Positions 33,889 through 42,935 of a DNA stretch of 64,000 bases are shown here, piece by piece. Each line of letters begins with the position of its first letter. The stretch's first letter is position 1. Below the pieces are notes generated by a model. That model worked only from the letters and a program-made list of their open reading frames with translations, was not told the DNA's origin and did not search any database. A program made the position numbers and the translations under genes. The stretch comes from Oscillospiraceae bacterium. GTDB lineage: Bacteria; Bacillota; Clostridia; Oscillospirales; Oscillospiraceae. Location of the stretch: the NCBI GenBank assembly GCA_017527825.1, contig JAFXPO010000016.1, positions 87,568 to 151,567 of the forward strand, read 5' to 3'.

Positions 33889-34503
33889 TTACGGCTTGAC
33901 TGGTATGCCGGCGGCATTCAGGTCGCGGCGCAGGACGCTCATGTCGTCATGGAACACCGCTCCGTTGATGCCGCAGCAGTAGGCGGCTTCTATATTGCCG
34001 GGGTTGTCGTCGATGAAGAAGCACTCCGCCGGATCGAGGGAGAACTTCTCGCACAGCAAACGATAGATGGCGTAATCCGGCTTGAGCAGCCGCACGTCGG
34101 CGGAGATCAGCTTGCCGTTAAACAGCTCACTGCCGGGGACGCGGGGCCAGTAGTCATGCTGGCGCAGCCCCGCGTTGGAGAGCAGGTAGAGCTTGTAACC
34201 CATGCCCTTGAGCTCCCCCGCCAGTTCCGCCATACCCTCCACGGGCAGGATGGGGCGGTCCCACTCCACGACAAGCTTGCGTACCGTCTCGCGCAGGCGC
34301 TCCGGCACGCGGTCGGCGATGATCTTCGCCGCGTCCGCCTCCGCCAGGGTGCCGTGATCCATCTGCACCCACTCGCGGGAGTGATAGACCTCCCGCCAGA
34401 GCAGAGCGCGGTCCTCCCTCGCCACGCCGATGCGCTCCATGAACACGTTCGGCTCGAAGCGCAGCAGCACATTGCCCATGTCAAAGATGATGTTGTGAAT
34501 CAT
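33889..34503 (-). CDS. HAD-superfamily (subfamily IA) phosphatase
   Basis: 204 residues. Motif I is FDMGNVLLRF (7-16; one Asp replaced by Gly as in many IA members), motif II LLSNAG (about 112-117), motif III Lys in LKPDYAIY (about 140), motif IV FFIDDNPGN (about 162-170). Acts on small phosphorylated metabolites. Overlaps the end of the symporter gene by four bases and is last in the glycoside operon, so a sugar phosphate is a reasonable but unproven substrate. Confidence 0.9.
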   Translation of the reverse strand: MIHNIIFDMGNVLLRFEPNVFMERIGVAREDRALLWREVYHSREWVQMDHGTLAEADAAKIIADRVPERLRETVRKLVVEWDRPILPVEGMAELAGELKGMGYKLYLLSNAGLRQHDYWPRVPGSELFNGKLISADVRLLKPDYAIYRLLCEKFSLDPAECFFIDDNPGNIEAAYCCGINGAVFHDDMSVLRRDLNAAGIPVKP

Positions 34504-35936
34504 GCCTTCTCCTTGTGCAGCAGCTTGACCTTGGCGGCGATCTCCTCCACCTTCTCATCGGTAAGGATGTACTTCTTCTTGAACCAGAAGAAGGAGAACA
34601 CGATCAGCGCGATGGGCGCAACGGTCATGGTCATGCGCAGCCCCAGCTTGGCGCTGGCGGAGACCGCGGCGGAGAAGTCCACCGCCTTGTCCGCCTCGGA
34701 CACCGCGGCGTTGGAGAGCTGGTTGATCTGGAGGCAGATGGAGGCGATGAACGCCGCCACGCCGGAGGCGAGCTTGACGACAAAGGTCTGCATGGAGAAG
34801 ATGACGGACTCGTCGCGGCGGTTGTTCTTCAGCTCGCCGTAATCGACGGTGTTCGCGAGGAACACGGTGGTGAGGATGGCGTTGATGCCGTTGGTGGCGA
34901 AGATGAAGAAACCGGGGATGAACAGCAGCCACACGCTCGTCATGTTGGTGAACGTGAGCGCCAGCAGCACCGCGTAGCCCGCAGCGCACATGCCCATACT
35001 GATGAAGAAGATTTTGCGGTTGTCGAACCAGCGGCGCAGCAGCGGGTAGAGGATCATCATGGAGAGAATCTGGATGCCGCCGCCGAAGGTGGAGAACAGG
35101 GTGTAGTCATTGTACCACGCCGTACCGCCGAAATCGTACTTGAAGAAGTACAGCACGAGGTTGGAGGTGATGTACAGCGCGCCGTTGGTGCAGACGATGG
35201 ACAGCACGATCGCCATTGCCTGATCGTTCTGGAGCAGCGCCTTGAACATCTGGCCCACGGAGACGGTTTCCATCTCCACGGTGGATTTCTCCTTGACGCT
35301 CACGCACATGATGAGCGTGAATGCCACGAACAGCACCGCCACGCCGAGGGCGAAGTATTTGAAGCCGAGAATCTCGATCTCGCGGGCGTTCGCGCCGCCG
35401 AACGCGTTGCCGAGCGCCTGCACGGAGAGCACGGTGATGACCGTGATGAGCGCCGAGCCGACGCCCGCGGCGCTTCTCGCCAGCGTGGTAAGCCCCTCGC
35501 GCTCCTTGCCGCCCTCAGTGAAGGCGGGGATCATCGACCAGTAGGGAATATCCATCATCGTGTACGTCACGCCCCAGAGGATGTAGGTCACGGCGGCGTA
35601 GGCGGTCAACCCCGCGGCGTCGAGCGTGGGCGGCGCGGCGAACATCAGGTACAGCACGACGGCGTTGGTCAGCGTGCCGATGAGCAGCCACGGGCGGAAC
35701 TTGCCCCAGCGGGTCTTGGTCTTGGCAACGATGACGCCCATGATGGGGTCGTTGAACGCGTCAAACACGCGGGCAATGAGCAGGATGGTTCCCATGGCGA
35801 TGGCGCTGACGCCCATGATGTCCTGAAAATAATACAGGACGTAGCTGGCGGAGAGCATGTAGACCATATCCTTGCCCACCGCGCCGAGGGCGTAGGAAAA
35901 CTTCGCCCAGCCGGTCAATTTCTGTTTCTGTTCCAT
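34500..35936 (-). CDS. GPH family glycoside:cation symporter
   Basis: 478 residues with twelve helices. FSYALGAVGKDMVYMLSA (about 13-30), the cation-site region DAFNDPIMG (about 59-67) and TRWGKFRPWLLIG (about 75-87) identify the glycoside-pentoside-hexuronide family (MelB, UidB, XylP relatives). Imports a glycoside with sodium or protons. Sits between the glycosyltransferase-like gene and the HAD gene, with overlapping or near-touching ends. Together with the GH2 enzyme this suggests uptake and cleavage of a galactoside or glucuronide. Confidence 0.92.
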   Translation of the reverse strand: MEQKQKLTGWAKFSYALGAVGKDMVYMLSASYVLYYFQDIMGVSAIAMGTILLIARVFDAFNDPIMGVIVAKTKTRWGKFRPWLLIGTLTNAVVLYLMFAAPPTLDAAGLTAYAAVTYILWGVTYTMMDIPYWSMIPAFTEGGKEREGLTTLARSAAGVGSALITVITVLSVQALGNAFGGANAREIEILGFKYFALGVAVLFVAFTLIMCVSVKEKSTVEMETVSVGQMFKALLQNDQAMAIVLSIVCTNGALYITSNLVLYFFKYDFGGTAWYNDYTLFSTFGGGIQILSMMILYPLLRRWFDNRKIFFISMGMCAAGYAVLLALTFTNMTSVWLLFIPGFFIFATNGINAILTTVFLANTVDYGELKNNRRDESVIFSMQTFVVKLASGVAAFIASICLQINQLSNAAVSEADKAVDFSAAVSASAKLGLRMTMTVAPIALIVFSFFWFKKKYILTDEKVEEIAAKVKLLHKEKA

Positions 35937-35943
35937 GATACTG

Positions 35944-37416
35944 TTACTCCTTCTCTTTCAGTCCCATTGCCAGTTTTACCACGTTGTACGCGCCGTCGTA
36001 GACGCCGGCGGTCTTGTTCACCAGAATCGAGCGGATCATCTCCGCGAACAGGGTCTCCTCGTCCAGCAGGAGGTCGAGCATTTGCAGCGTGTGCGGGATA
36101 TCCTCGCACTCCAGCGTGCCGTCGCCCAGCTCGGCGGAGTGGATCGCGCCCCACTTCTCATGCCCGCCGATGCGCTTTAAGAACAGCTTCGGCACCGGGT
36201 AGAACGCCAGCTCACTGGGCTTGGTCGCCAGCACGTCGCACGAGCGCATGAGAAGGTTGGTGCAGTACACCGCCTCGAAGATGTTCTGGTGGTAGAACGC
36301 GTGGACGCCGGTGACGTCGCCCTCCAGCGCGTCCTCCGCGAAGCGCAGCGTCTCCGGCCAGTTGTCGAAGTGCTCTGTGGACAATTCCCTGAGACCTGCC
36401 ACCCGCTTGACAAGCTGGTCCCACACCTTGCGGTAGTCGCCCACGTTGACGTAGAGCGCCGCGCGTCCCGCGCGGACGGCGGGCAGCAGATGCTCGATGA
36501 CCGCGGCGAACAGCTCCCGCTGCGCGCCCGCGCCGCCGATGGTCAGCAGGAAGCGCATGGGCTTTCCGTCCTTTTTGCGGCTCATCCGCGCTTCGCAGTC
36601 GCGTTCCAGATTCGCCACCAGCTCATGATCGACGTAGTGCCCGGTGTAAACCAGGCTGTCGGCGGGCATGGGCTTCAAAACGTCCTTGCCCTGCATGCCG
36701 TTCAAAATGCGGTAGCCCATGTACGCCTGATGGGTCTGCACGGTGTGCACGCTGCCCTCGGCGAGGTGCAGCGCCATGGGCCAGTTGTCGGGAATGGCGT
36801 TGACGACGTACTTCATGCCCGCGTGCAGCGCCGCCTGCGCCGGCCAGACGTGGGTGCCGATGAGGGGCAACTCCTTGGGGACGTTGGCGAACACACTCGC
36901 CATCAGCTCCGCGTTCTTCTGGTCGGAGGAATTGTAGCTGAGCTTGCGGAAGCCCTCGTAGTTCATCGGCTCCCACACCACCTTGTTGAACGCCTTGGAC
37001 TTCTGCGAAATGCGCGAGCCCATGGAGTACAGGTCGTTTTGCGCGCCGATGACCTTGGTGCAGGTGGTCTCCGGGTAGCTGTTGAGGTCCATCCAGTACG
37101 GCGTGTAACCCAGCGCGTGCGCTGCGCTCGCCATGGCGATGGAAATGCGGTAGTGACCGAAGCCCATGCGGATGTTGCCGACGATGACGCCCTTTTGCGT
37201 GTCGAACGCGCCGTCGCCCGTTCCCTCCGCCACGCGGATATCCCGCACGCCCAGCGGACCGTAGAGACAGCGGTTGTTCACCAGCTTCACCGGGTAGTTC
37301 GCCGCGGAGTCGTCACCGTATTTTTTGGCGAATTTTGCCTTGGAGGCAAGCGCCTTTTCATAGTCCTTCGGGGCAATGGCGTTGCCGAAAATGGTTCTGG
37401 ATCTGTCCTGCATCAT
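35944..37416 (-). CDS. Glycosyltransferase-like protein of unknown function, 490 aa
   Basis: I do not recognise a named family with certainty. The segment VIVGNIRMGFGHYRISIAMA (about 78-97), followed by a small-residue helix and GYTPYWMDLNSYP, looks like the N-terminal domain of GT-B enzymes of the MurG / monogalactosyl-diacylglycerol-synthase type, and FLLTIGGAGAQRELF (about 290-304) like the C-terminal nucleotide-sugar half. The start overlaps the GH2 stop (ATGATG). Finding a glycosyltransferase-like protein between a glycoside hydrolase and a glycoside symporter is unusual and may point to a disaccharide phosphorylase or glycolipid role. Confidence 0.6.
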   Translation of the reverse strand: MMQDRSRTIFGNAIAPKDYEKALASKAKFAKKYGDDSAANYPVKLVNNRCLYGPLGVRDIRVAEGTGDGAFDTQKGVIVGNIRMGFGHYRISIAMASAAHALGYTPYWMDLNSYPETTCTKVIGAQNDLYSMGSRISQKSKAFNKVVWEPMNYEGFRKLSYNSSDQKNAELMASVFANVPKELPLIGTHVWPAQAALHAGMKYVVNAIPDNWPMALHLAEGSVHTVQTHQAYMGYRILNGMQGKDVLKPMPADSLVYTGHYVDHELVANLERDCEARMSRKKDGKPMRFLLTIGGAGAQRELFAAVIEHLLPAVRAGRAALYVNVGDYRKVWDQLVKRVAGLRELSTEHFDNWPETLRFAEDALEGDVTGVHAFYHQNIFEAVYCTNLLMRSCDVLATKPSELAFYPVPKLFLKRIGGHEKWGAIHSAELGDGTLECEDIPHTLQMLDLLLDEETLFAEMIRSILVNKTAGVYDGAYNVVKLAMGLKEKE

Positions 37417-39755
37417 GCTTCCCCTCCGATGGTAAATTCTATTCTGACCGGCTCCGCGCCCTGAAGCGCGAGCGTCAGCGCCGCTTTGCCGGTTTTGCCC
37501 GTGGTCTTGACGTACGTTCCGCCTAGCCCGCCGCGCAGCATGGCGGTCTTCGGACCGACGATCTCAATGGCGCCCTCGGCGGCGAGGGTCACCGGCTCCT
37601 GCGCGAAATGCAGCACGCCGCCGTTCTGATCCACCGCCGCGAGACGGATCGCCGCCACGTCGTAGGTCGCGCCCTCGGTGAGCGCGGTATGGCTGACGGT
37701 CACGCGCAGGCGCCGCTCCGTCACCGCGGCGCGGGTCAGGGTGTCCACCAGCTCGCCGTTCCGGTAGGCTTCAAAGCGGAACTCCATCGCCTGCGCGCCC
37801 CAGTTGCTCACATACTTGCCGTAGAGCTGATAGGCGTCGTCAAAGCTCATGTGATACCGCGCCATCAGCAGCCCCGCCTTCGCCATGACCGGCGGCGGCA
37901 GGCGGTTCATGCCGAAGCGCGCGGCGTAGTTGAGGATGTCCGTCACCAGCCGCGCCTGCTGCGGCGCGAAGCCTTCGCCCTCCGCGATCTGGTCGCCGAT
38001 GAAATCGTCGATCTCGATGGGCGGGTTCGGCATATTCTTATAGGGGCTGTCCGCGTGGGTGTACGCGCGGATGAAGCGCCCGTTTTTGTACATCCGCACC
38101 TCGTCGGCGTTGGTGAACGCCAGCACGCGGCCGCGGTTGCTCGCGGGCTGCTCGCCGATGTCAAAGGCGGAGCTGACCTCCAGCAGCGGCGTCTCCCGCT
38201 GCGCGGCGTAGACCGCCGCCGCCAGCTTGGGGTTGCGGTACATGTCCAGCACGCCGTGGTAGCAGATTCGGTCGCCGCTGCCGAAGTCGCGGTGGGTGTT
38301 GTAGTCGAACATGCACCAGCCGAAGCTGCCCGCGATATCCTCCTGCGCCGCCACCGCGTCCAGCACGTTGGCGTGGCGCAGGGCGTGCTCCAGACGGTGC
38401 GCCTCGCTGTCGTAGGTCTTGGTGGGGAACATGTGCCCGTTGTACTCACTGATGAGATAGGGGCGGCTTCCGTCCGGCGTGACGTCCTTCTTCTCGCTGC
38501 ACCCCTTCTCCACGCCGTCGTGGAGGAAGTCGTTGTAGGTGTAAACGTCCTCCAAAAAGCTGCTCTTTTTGAGGTAGCGCACGCCGCCGGTGGGACGCGT
38601 CGGGTCGAGCGCGTGCGCCGCGGCGTTGGTGCGGGTATAGAGCGCGTCATCGTCCTGCGACTCGTTGACGCGCACGCCCCAGAGGATGATGGACGGGTGG
38701 TTGCGGTACTGGCGCACCATGTCCTCCGTGTTGCGCAGCGCCTGTTCCTTCCACGCCTCGTCGCCGAGGTGCTGCCAGCCGGGGATTTCCGTGAAGACCA
38801 GCAATCCCAGCTCGTCGCAGCGGTCGATAAAGTGCTGCGACTGGGGATAGTGCGACGTGCGCACGGCGTTGCAGCCCAGCTCGTTTTTGAGAATCTCCGC
38901 GTCGAGCCGCTGCATCGAGCGCGGCATGGCGTAGCCCACATAGGGGTAACTCTGGTGGCGGTTGAGACCGCGCAGCTTGACCTTGCAGCCGTTCAGATAG
39001 AACCCGTCGGCGCGCCACTCCGTCTCGCGGAAGCCGAAGCGCGTCTCCACGCGGTCAAGCAGCGCGTCGCCGTCCCACAGCTCTGTGACCAGCGTATAGA
39101 GGTTGGGCGCGTCAATGTCCCAGCGCTTCGCGTCAGGGACGTAGAGGGAGAACTCGGTCTCCGCGCCGGCGACCACCGTGGTCTTGCCGCTGTCCTCCAC
39201 CCGCTGACGCAGGGTGAGTCCCTCGCGCGTCTCGCCGCCGAGCGTCGCCGTGCCGTGCAGCACACCGTTCGCCGCGCCGCGCGCGAACACATCGTCGAGA
39301 TAAGTCTGCTCCACGACCTCCAGCCACACCTCGCGGTACAGTCCGCCGTAGGTCATATAGTCGATGACGTAGCCGAACGGCGGGATGTTCTGGCTCTCGC
39401 GGGAGTCGACCTTGATCGTAAGCTCCGTCTCTTCCCCGATCCTCAGCGCGTCCGTCAGCTCCACGCGAAACGCCGTGTAGCCGCAGCGGTGCTCGCAGAG
39501 CTTCACGCCGTCGGCGAACACCTCCGCGCGATGCCCTGCCGCGCCGACGCAGAGAAATACGCGCTTGCCCGCCCACTCGTCCGGCGCGGCGATGCGTTTG
39601 CGGTAGCCGCAGACCATCTGATACGCGCTCTCGTCAAAGTAATCATAGGGCGTCTCGCGGCAGGTGTGAGGCAGCGAGACGGTGACCGGATCGCTGAAAT
39701 CCGCAAAGTGTTCGGTGAACTCCCAGCCGCGGTTGAGGTCGATGTGTTGACGCAT
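37413..39755 (-). CDS. Glycoside hydrolase family 2 (beta-galactosidase/beta-glucuronidase type)
   Basis: 780 residues: N-terminal sugar-binding domain (MRQHIDLNRGWEF ... LPHTCRETPYDYF), immunoglobulin-like domain, and a TIM barrel from about 265, with GLNRHQSYPYVG, the acid/base Glu in GVRVNESQDD (about 360) and the nucleophile Glu in LISEYNGHMFPT (about 430), followed by C-terminal beta domains. No signal peptide, so it acts inside the cell on an imported glycoside. GH2 covers several exo-activities; which sugar is released cannot be fixed. First gene of the operon with the GT-like, GPH and HAD genes. GGGAGG precedes the ATG. Confidence 0.92.
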   Translation of the reverse strand: MRQHIDLNRGWEFTEHFADFSDPVTVSLPHTCRETPYDYFDESAYQMVCGYRKRIAAPDEWAGKRVFLCVGAAGHRAEVFADGVKLCEHRCGYTAFRVELTDALRIGEETELTIKVDSRESQNIPPFGYVIDYMTYGGLYREVWLEVVEQTYLDDVFARGAANGVLHGTATLGGETREGLTLRQRVEDSGKTTVVAGAETEFSLYVPDAKRWDIDAPNLYTLVTELWDGDALLDRVETRFGFRETEWRADGFYLNGCKVKLRGLNRHQSYPYVGYAMPRSMQRLDAEILKNELGCNAVRTSHYPQSQHFIDRCDELGLLVFTEIPGWQHLGDEAWKEQALRNTEDMVRQYRNHPSIILWGVRVNESQDDDALYTRTNAAAHALDPTRPTGGVRYLKKSSFLEDVYTYNDFLHDGVEKGCSEKKDVTPDGSRPYLISEYNGHMFPTKTYDSEAHRLEHALRHANVLDAVAAQEDIAGSFGWCMFDYNTHRDFGSGDRICYHGVLDMYRNPKLAAAVYAAQRETPLLEVSSAFDIGEQPASNRGRVLAFTNADEVRMYKNGRFIRAYTHADSPYKNMPNPPIEIDDFIGDQIAEGEGFAPQQARLVTDILNYAARFGMNRLPPPVMAKAGLLMARYHMSFDDAYQLYGKYVSNWGAQAMEFRFEAYRNGELVDTLTRAAVTERRLRVTVSHTALTEGATYDVAAIRLAAVDQNGGVLHFAQEPVTLAAEGAIEIVGPKTAMLRGGLGGTYVKTTGKTGKAALTLALQGAEPVRIEFTIGGEA

Positions 39756-39792
39756 AGCCGCCTCCCAATCATTATTGTTCTGATGGTATCAC

Positions 39793-39826
39793 AAAAAGCG
39801 GGGAAGCGCAACCGCTCCCCCGCTTT
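39793..39826 (-). terminator. Rho-independent terminator after trmO
   Basis: AAAGCGGGGGAGCG pairs with CGCTTCCCCGCTTT (one mismatch), followed by TTTTTG on the minus strand, between trmO and the GH2 operon. Confidence 0.78.
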
Positions 39827-39829
39827 GTT

Positions 39830-40513
39830 TCAGCTTTTTGTGATATCCGTGACGGTCAGCACGCCGTCCGCCGCGCGGAACCGGACCTCGTACCCGCCGA
39901 ACGCCATGCCGTATTCCCGCGCCGGGTCATCCTGATAGCGCGGGCGCGGGTCGTGCGCCAGCACGCCCAGCAGCGCGTCGCGCCTGCTCTCGTCCACACG
40001 GGCGAGCAGCTCCGGCGGACACTCCACCGTCACCGTCTCCGGCGGCGCGGCGGCAAAGCCGCCCCGCGCGTCGGGGAACGCGTCGGCGTAGGGCACATAG
40101 GGCTTCACGTCGTAGATGGGCGTCCCGTCCATCAGGTCGGCGCCTCGGATGCGCAGCGCGGGACCGTCGCTCGCGTTCCACTCCACCGCGTCCAGCGCCA
40201 CGCAGGAAAGCCCCAGCGGGTTCGGGCGAAACGGCGAGCGCGTGGCGAACACGCCCATGCGGGCGTTCCCGCCAAGCCGCGGCGGGCGCACCGTCGGCCG
40301 CCACTCGTCCAGCACGGATTCCGAAAACTGCCAGATGAGCCACAGCCGGTCGAAGCCCTCGATGCCGCGCAGCGCGTCGGCGTTGCGGTACTCCGGCTCG
40401 AAGACGACGCGCCCCGTCAGCTCCGGCACCAGCCCGCTCTGCCGCGGCACGCCGAATTTGGTTTTGAAGTCGCTCTGGATATGGGCGATGACTTTGAGGG
40501 TGTGTTGTTCCAT
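39830..40513 (-). CDS. trmO: tRNA (t6A37)-N6-methyltransferase TrmO
   Basis: 227 residues with the all-beta TrmO (TsaA, UPF0066) fold: FGVPRQSGLVPELTGRVVFE (20-39), FDRLWLIWQFSE (about 54-65), GVFATRSPFRPNPLGLS (about 88-104, SAM-binding), and DLMDGTPIYDVKPYVPY (about 125-141). N6-methylates the t6A37 of threonine tRNA. A C-terminal extension (RDALLGVLAHDPRPRYQDD) is the usual TrmO C domain. Monocistronic, between a hairpin-rich intergenic region and a terminator. Confidence 0.95.
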   Translation of the reverse strand: MEQHTLKVIAHIQSDFKTKFGVPRQSGLVPELTGRVVFEPEYRNADALRGIEGFDRLWLIWQFSESVLDEWRPTVRPPRLGGNARMGVFATRSPFRPNPLGLSCVALDAVEWNASDGPALRIRGADLMDGTPIYDVKPYVPYADAFPDARGGFAAAPPETVTVECPPELLARVDESRRDALLGVLAHDPRPRYQDDPAREYGMAFGGYEVRFRAADGVLTVTDITKS

Positions 40514-40516
40514 GGT

Positions 40517-40924
40517 AGCCTCGCATTTTGGGAGTTTCCGCCTGCGGGCGGAGTGACTTTTCCGCCGCCGGAAAAGTCACCAAAAGGCCGCCAAAACCTT
40601 GCGGTTTTGGATTCCCCTTTTTCTGGGGGTGGCTTTTTGGTGGTAAGGTGGGATGTTTCGTGTGTCGATACGCTGTTTGACATTCAAAGATTGACCATGC
40701 ACCCCCTTACCCGACCTTGGGATTTAACAGGCTGACGATTCATCCTCTGTTTGCCGCAAGGGGCGCATCTTCAAATTCCGAACGTCAAACAGCGAATCGT
40801 AGGGGGAACCCATTCTCTCAATCACATGAAATCTTCCCCCAAAGGCGCTTTTCCTTCTACGGAAGTTTGAAACCATTTCTTCCTTTTCAAGAAAAAGGAA
40901 GAAACGGTTTCAAGAGAATCGTTC
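40517..40924. other. Hairpin-rich intergenic region without a convincing gene
   Basis: About 400 bases between trmO and the DUF4914 gene. Consecutive perfect inverted repeats: GTGACTTTTCC / GGAAAAGTCAC (40553-40580), CCAAAACC / GGTTTTGG (40591-40610), and a long-range pair CGCTGTTTGAC / GTCAAACAGCG (40671-40681 and 40784-40794). Next to the DUF4914 stop is a roughly 20-base stem (40867-40912) that may be its terminator. Short open frames in it have no ribosome site and no familiar sequence. Confidence 0.6.
40867..40912 (-). terminator. Long hairpin after the DUF4914 gene
   Basis: TTGAAACCATTTCTTCCTTT pairs with its complement ending at 40912 (one mismatch) around a tiny loop. It lies 13 bases after the DUF4914 stop. 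It has no clean T-run, so it may be a 3' stabilising or processing hairpin instead of a terminator. Confidence 0.55.
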
Positions 40925-42823
40925 TTATTTCAGCTTCATCGGCGTGAGCGCCAGATAGTCCTCCAGCGTGCCGTCCTTGAGGACGCACTCGATGATCTGG
41001 CGGCCCAGCGGGCTGAGATCGTCGGTGAGGAACTGCCTGACCTCGTCCTTGATGAAGTCGGTCAAAATCTTCGCGCCGGCGTCATAGCCCTCCGTGCCGA
41101 GGCGGGACTGGGTCTCCGGGCGCAGGAAGGTCTGGCGGATGTATTGTCCGTCCAGCTTCATCTCGTCGAGACCGTAGCCGAAGATCGGGCAGCGGGCGGG
41201 GACGAGGTGCTTGGCGCGGACGGTGCCGAGGTGCCGCGCCAGATACTCGCGGCTGAGCCACTCGCCGGCGAAGCCGATGCGGTACACGCCGATGTGCTGG
41301 TTCGGGATCAGGACGTTGAGGGTGTTCGGCGCCGCCATGATCTGATCGAGCAGCAGGTTCGCCTGCGTGACCTTCTTGCCCGTGGCGAACGGCCAATAGG
41401 AGCCGACGCCCTCCGCCTTCAAGCCGCTGCCCGCGGCGGTATCCGCGATGCTGGGGTTGTTGAAGCCGCGCGGCGACACCAGGCGCCACACCCACGCCAG
41501 CGACTGCGGGATGATTTGCAGCATGCCCATGACGCCGTAGTTGGGATTGGCGGCGCTGCTGGGCGGCATGCGCACGCCGAACGAGCGCACGTCCACCTCC
41601 ATGGGGCGGTCGTCGGGCACGATGTTGTCGATCATCGTGCGCGGGATGATGACGCGCGGGTTGGTGTTGGGCTTGCCGTTGGACTCGATGGTATGCTCCC
41701 AGATGAGCGCCGTCGCGCCGGCGTTGCCCTCGATGTTGAAGAACGACAGGGGCTTGGGCGGGTGGATGGACACCTTTTCATACGGCGGATTGTCGCCGTA
41801 AGCATTGTCGCCATCCATGCGCAGGAACCAGCCGTCCTCGGCGTCCACGATGGTGAGCTTGCCGCTTTCGGGGTCCTGCATGTCCTTGTAGGCGCACGCC
41901 ATGTCGTCCGCGATGGGATAGATTTTGCAGCTCTCGCGAACGGTGATGTAATACTTCTCGCCGGTCTCCGTGCTGGTGCCGATCAGGACGCGGTTTTCCT
42001 CCTCGCGGTGGAAATCCTCCAGCATCTCGCTCTTGCCGCCGCCGGACGCGCCCTCGTGCATGAACACGACCTCGTTCTCGTACGGGGTCTCCAGCATCGC
42101 CGCGCTGGCGTGGCAGCAAACCCAGCCCTCCTGCTCGCCGATGTCGAGCAGAATGGAGAACACGCCCTTCTTGGCGCTGGGACCGGGATAGAGATTGTAG
42201 GAAAAGACCTCGTGAAGCTCCTTGCTGCGGTTGTGCACCACGATCTGCTTGCCCTCGAAATGGGTCTGGCGGAAGGGCGGCGCGACGTAGATGATGGAGC
42301 GCGGGGTGTAGTTCTCCGGGATGTCCATGATGCTCACGAAGCCCTGCATGTTGGCGAGGGCAAGCGCGAAGAACGTCGCGTTGATGGGGCAGACCAGAAG
42401 GCTCGGACTGCCGTGGACGCGGTCGCCCGCGGTGAAGGGCAGCAGCAGGATCATCTGCTGGGACAGCCACTCCAGCGTCTCGGCGCGGAGCTTGGAGAAG
42501 TCGTAGCCGAAGCGGTCCTTGAAGCGGGGCTTGTCCGTGGGCAGGTCGTCGCCGATGGTCATGGTGTTCGGGTCGCGGCGGCGCATGTAGTCCTCCATGA
42601 AGTTGGCGGCGCAGCCGTTCTTGCAGCGCACGACCTCAGCCTCCTTGTTCATGCGACCCTCGATCATGTACTGCACGTCGTAGCGGGAGGTGCGGGTCGG
42701 CCCGTAGACCATCTCCTCCAACTCCTCGTGGGTCTCGGCGTAGGCGATGACGCGGCACTTGGCGAGCGCGTCATGCACATCCTGCGGGAGATTGAGGCGG
42801 TTAAAGTAATTGTCTGTAAACAT
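40925..42823 (-). CDS. DUF4914 protein with a PEP-carboxykinase-like P-loop
   Basis: 632 residues, soluble. I recognise the layout as DUF4914. The segment MHEGASGGGKSEMLEDF (about 255-271) is a kinase-1a P-loop resembling that of PEP carboxykinase, and the flanking YGVMGMLQI and RVIIPRTMI strands would suit a nucleotide-handling fold. No substrate is known. The N-terminus MFTDNYFNRLNLPQDV and a Cys pair (CKNGC, about 68-72) are other landmarks. AAGGGGA precedes the ATG. Monocistronic by position. Enzyme activity is inference from the P-loop. Confidence 0.8.
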   Translation of the reverse strand: MFTDNYFNRLNLPQDVHDALAKCRVIAYAETHEELEEMVYGPTRTSRYDVQYMIEGRMNKEAEVVRCKNGCAANFMEDYMRRRDPNTMTIGDDLPTDKPRFKDRFGYDFSKLRAETLEWLSQQMILLLPFTAGDRVHGSPSLLVCPINATFFALALANMQGFVSIMDIPENYTPRSIIYVAPPFRQTHFEGKQIVVHNRSKELHEVFSYNLYPGPSAKKGVFSILLDIGEQEGWVCCHASAAMLETPYENEVVFMHEGASGGGKSEMLEDFHREEENRVLIGTSTETGEKYYITVRESCKIYPIADDMACAYKDMQDPESGKLTIVDAEDGWFLRMDGDNAYGDNPPYEKVSIHPPKPLSFFNIEGNAGATALIWEHTIESNGKPNTNPRVIIPRTMIDNIVPDDRPMEVDVRSFGVRMPPSSAANPNYGVMGMLQIIPQSLAWVWRLVSPRGFNNPSIADTAAGSGLKAEGVGSYWPFATGKKVTQANLLLDQIMAAPNTLNVLIPNQHIGVYRIGFAGEWLSREYLARHLGTVRAKHLVPARCPIFGYGLDEMKLDGQYIRQTFLRPETQSRLGTEGYDAGAKILTDFIKDEVRQFLTDDLSPLGRQIIECVLKDGTLEDYLALTPMKLK

Positions 42824-42890
42824 CCACTGATCCCCTTATGCATAATTTTGGTTGAAAACAATCAGATGCATGGTAGCACAACCAAACGCA

Positions 42891-42924
42891 AAAAGCAAGC
42901 CCCGCGCGGGTTCGCGCGGGGCTT
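42891..42924 (-). terminator. Rho-independent terminator after yitT
   Basis: AAGCCCCGCGC (42897-42907) pairs with GCGCGGGGCTT (42914-42924); on the minus strand it is followed by GCTTTTTG. It separates yitT from the DUF4914 gene. Confidence 0.8.
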
Positions 42925-42935
42925 TTGCGATACTG

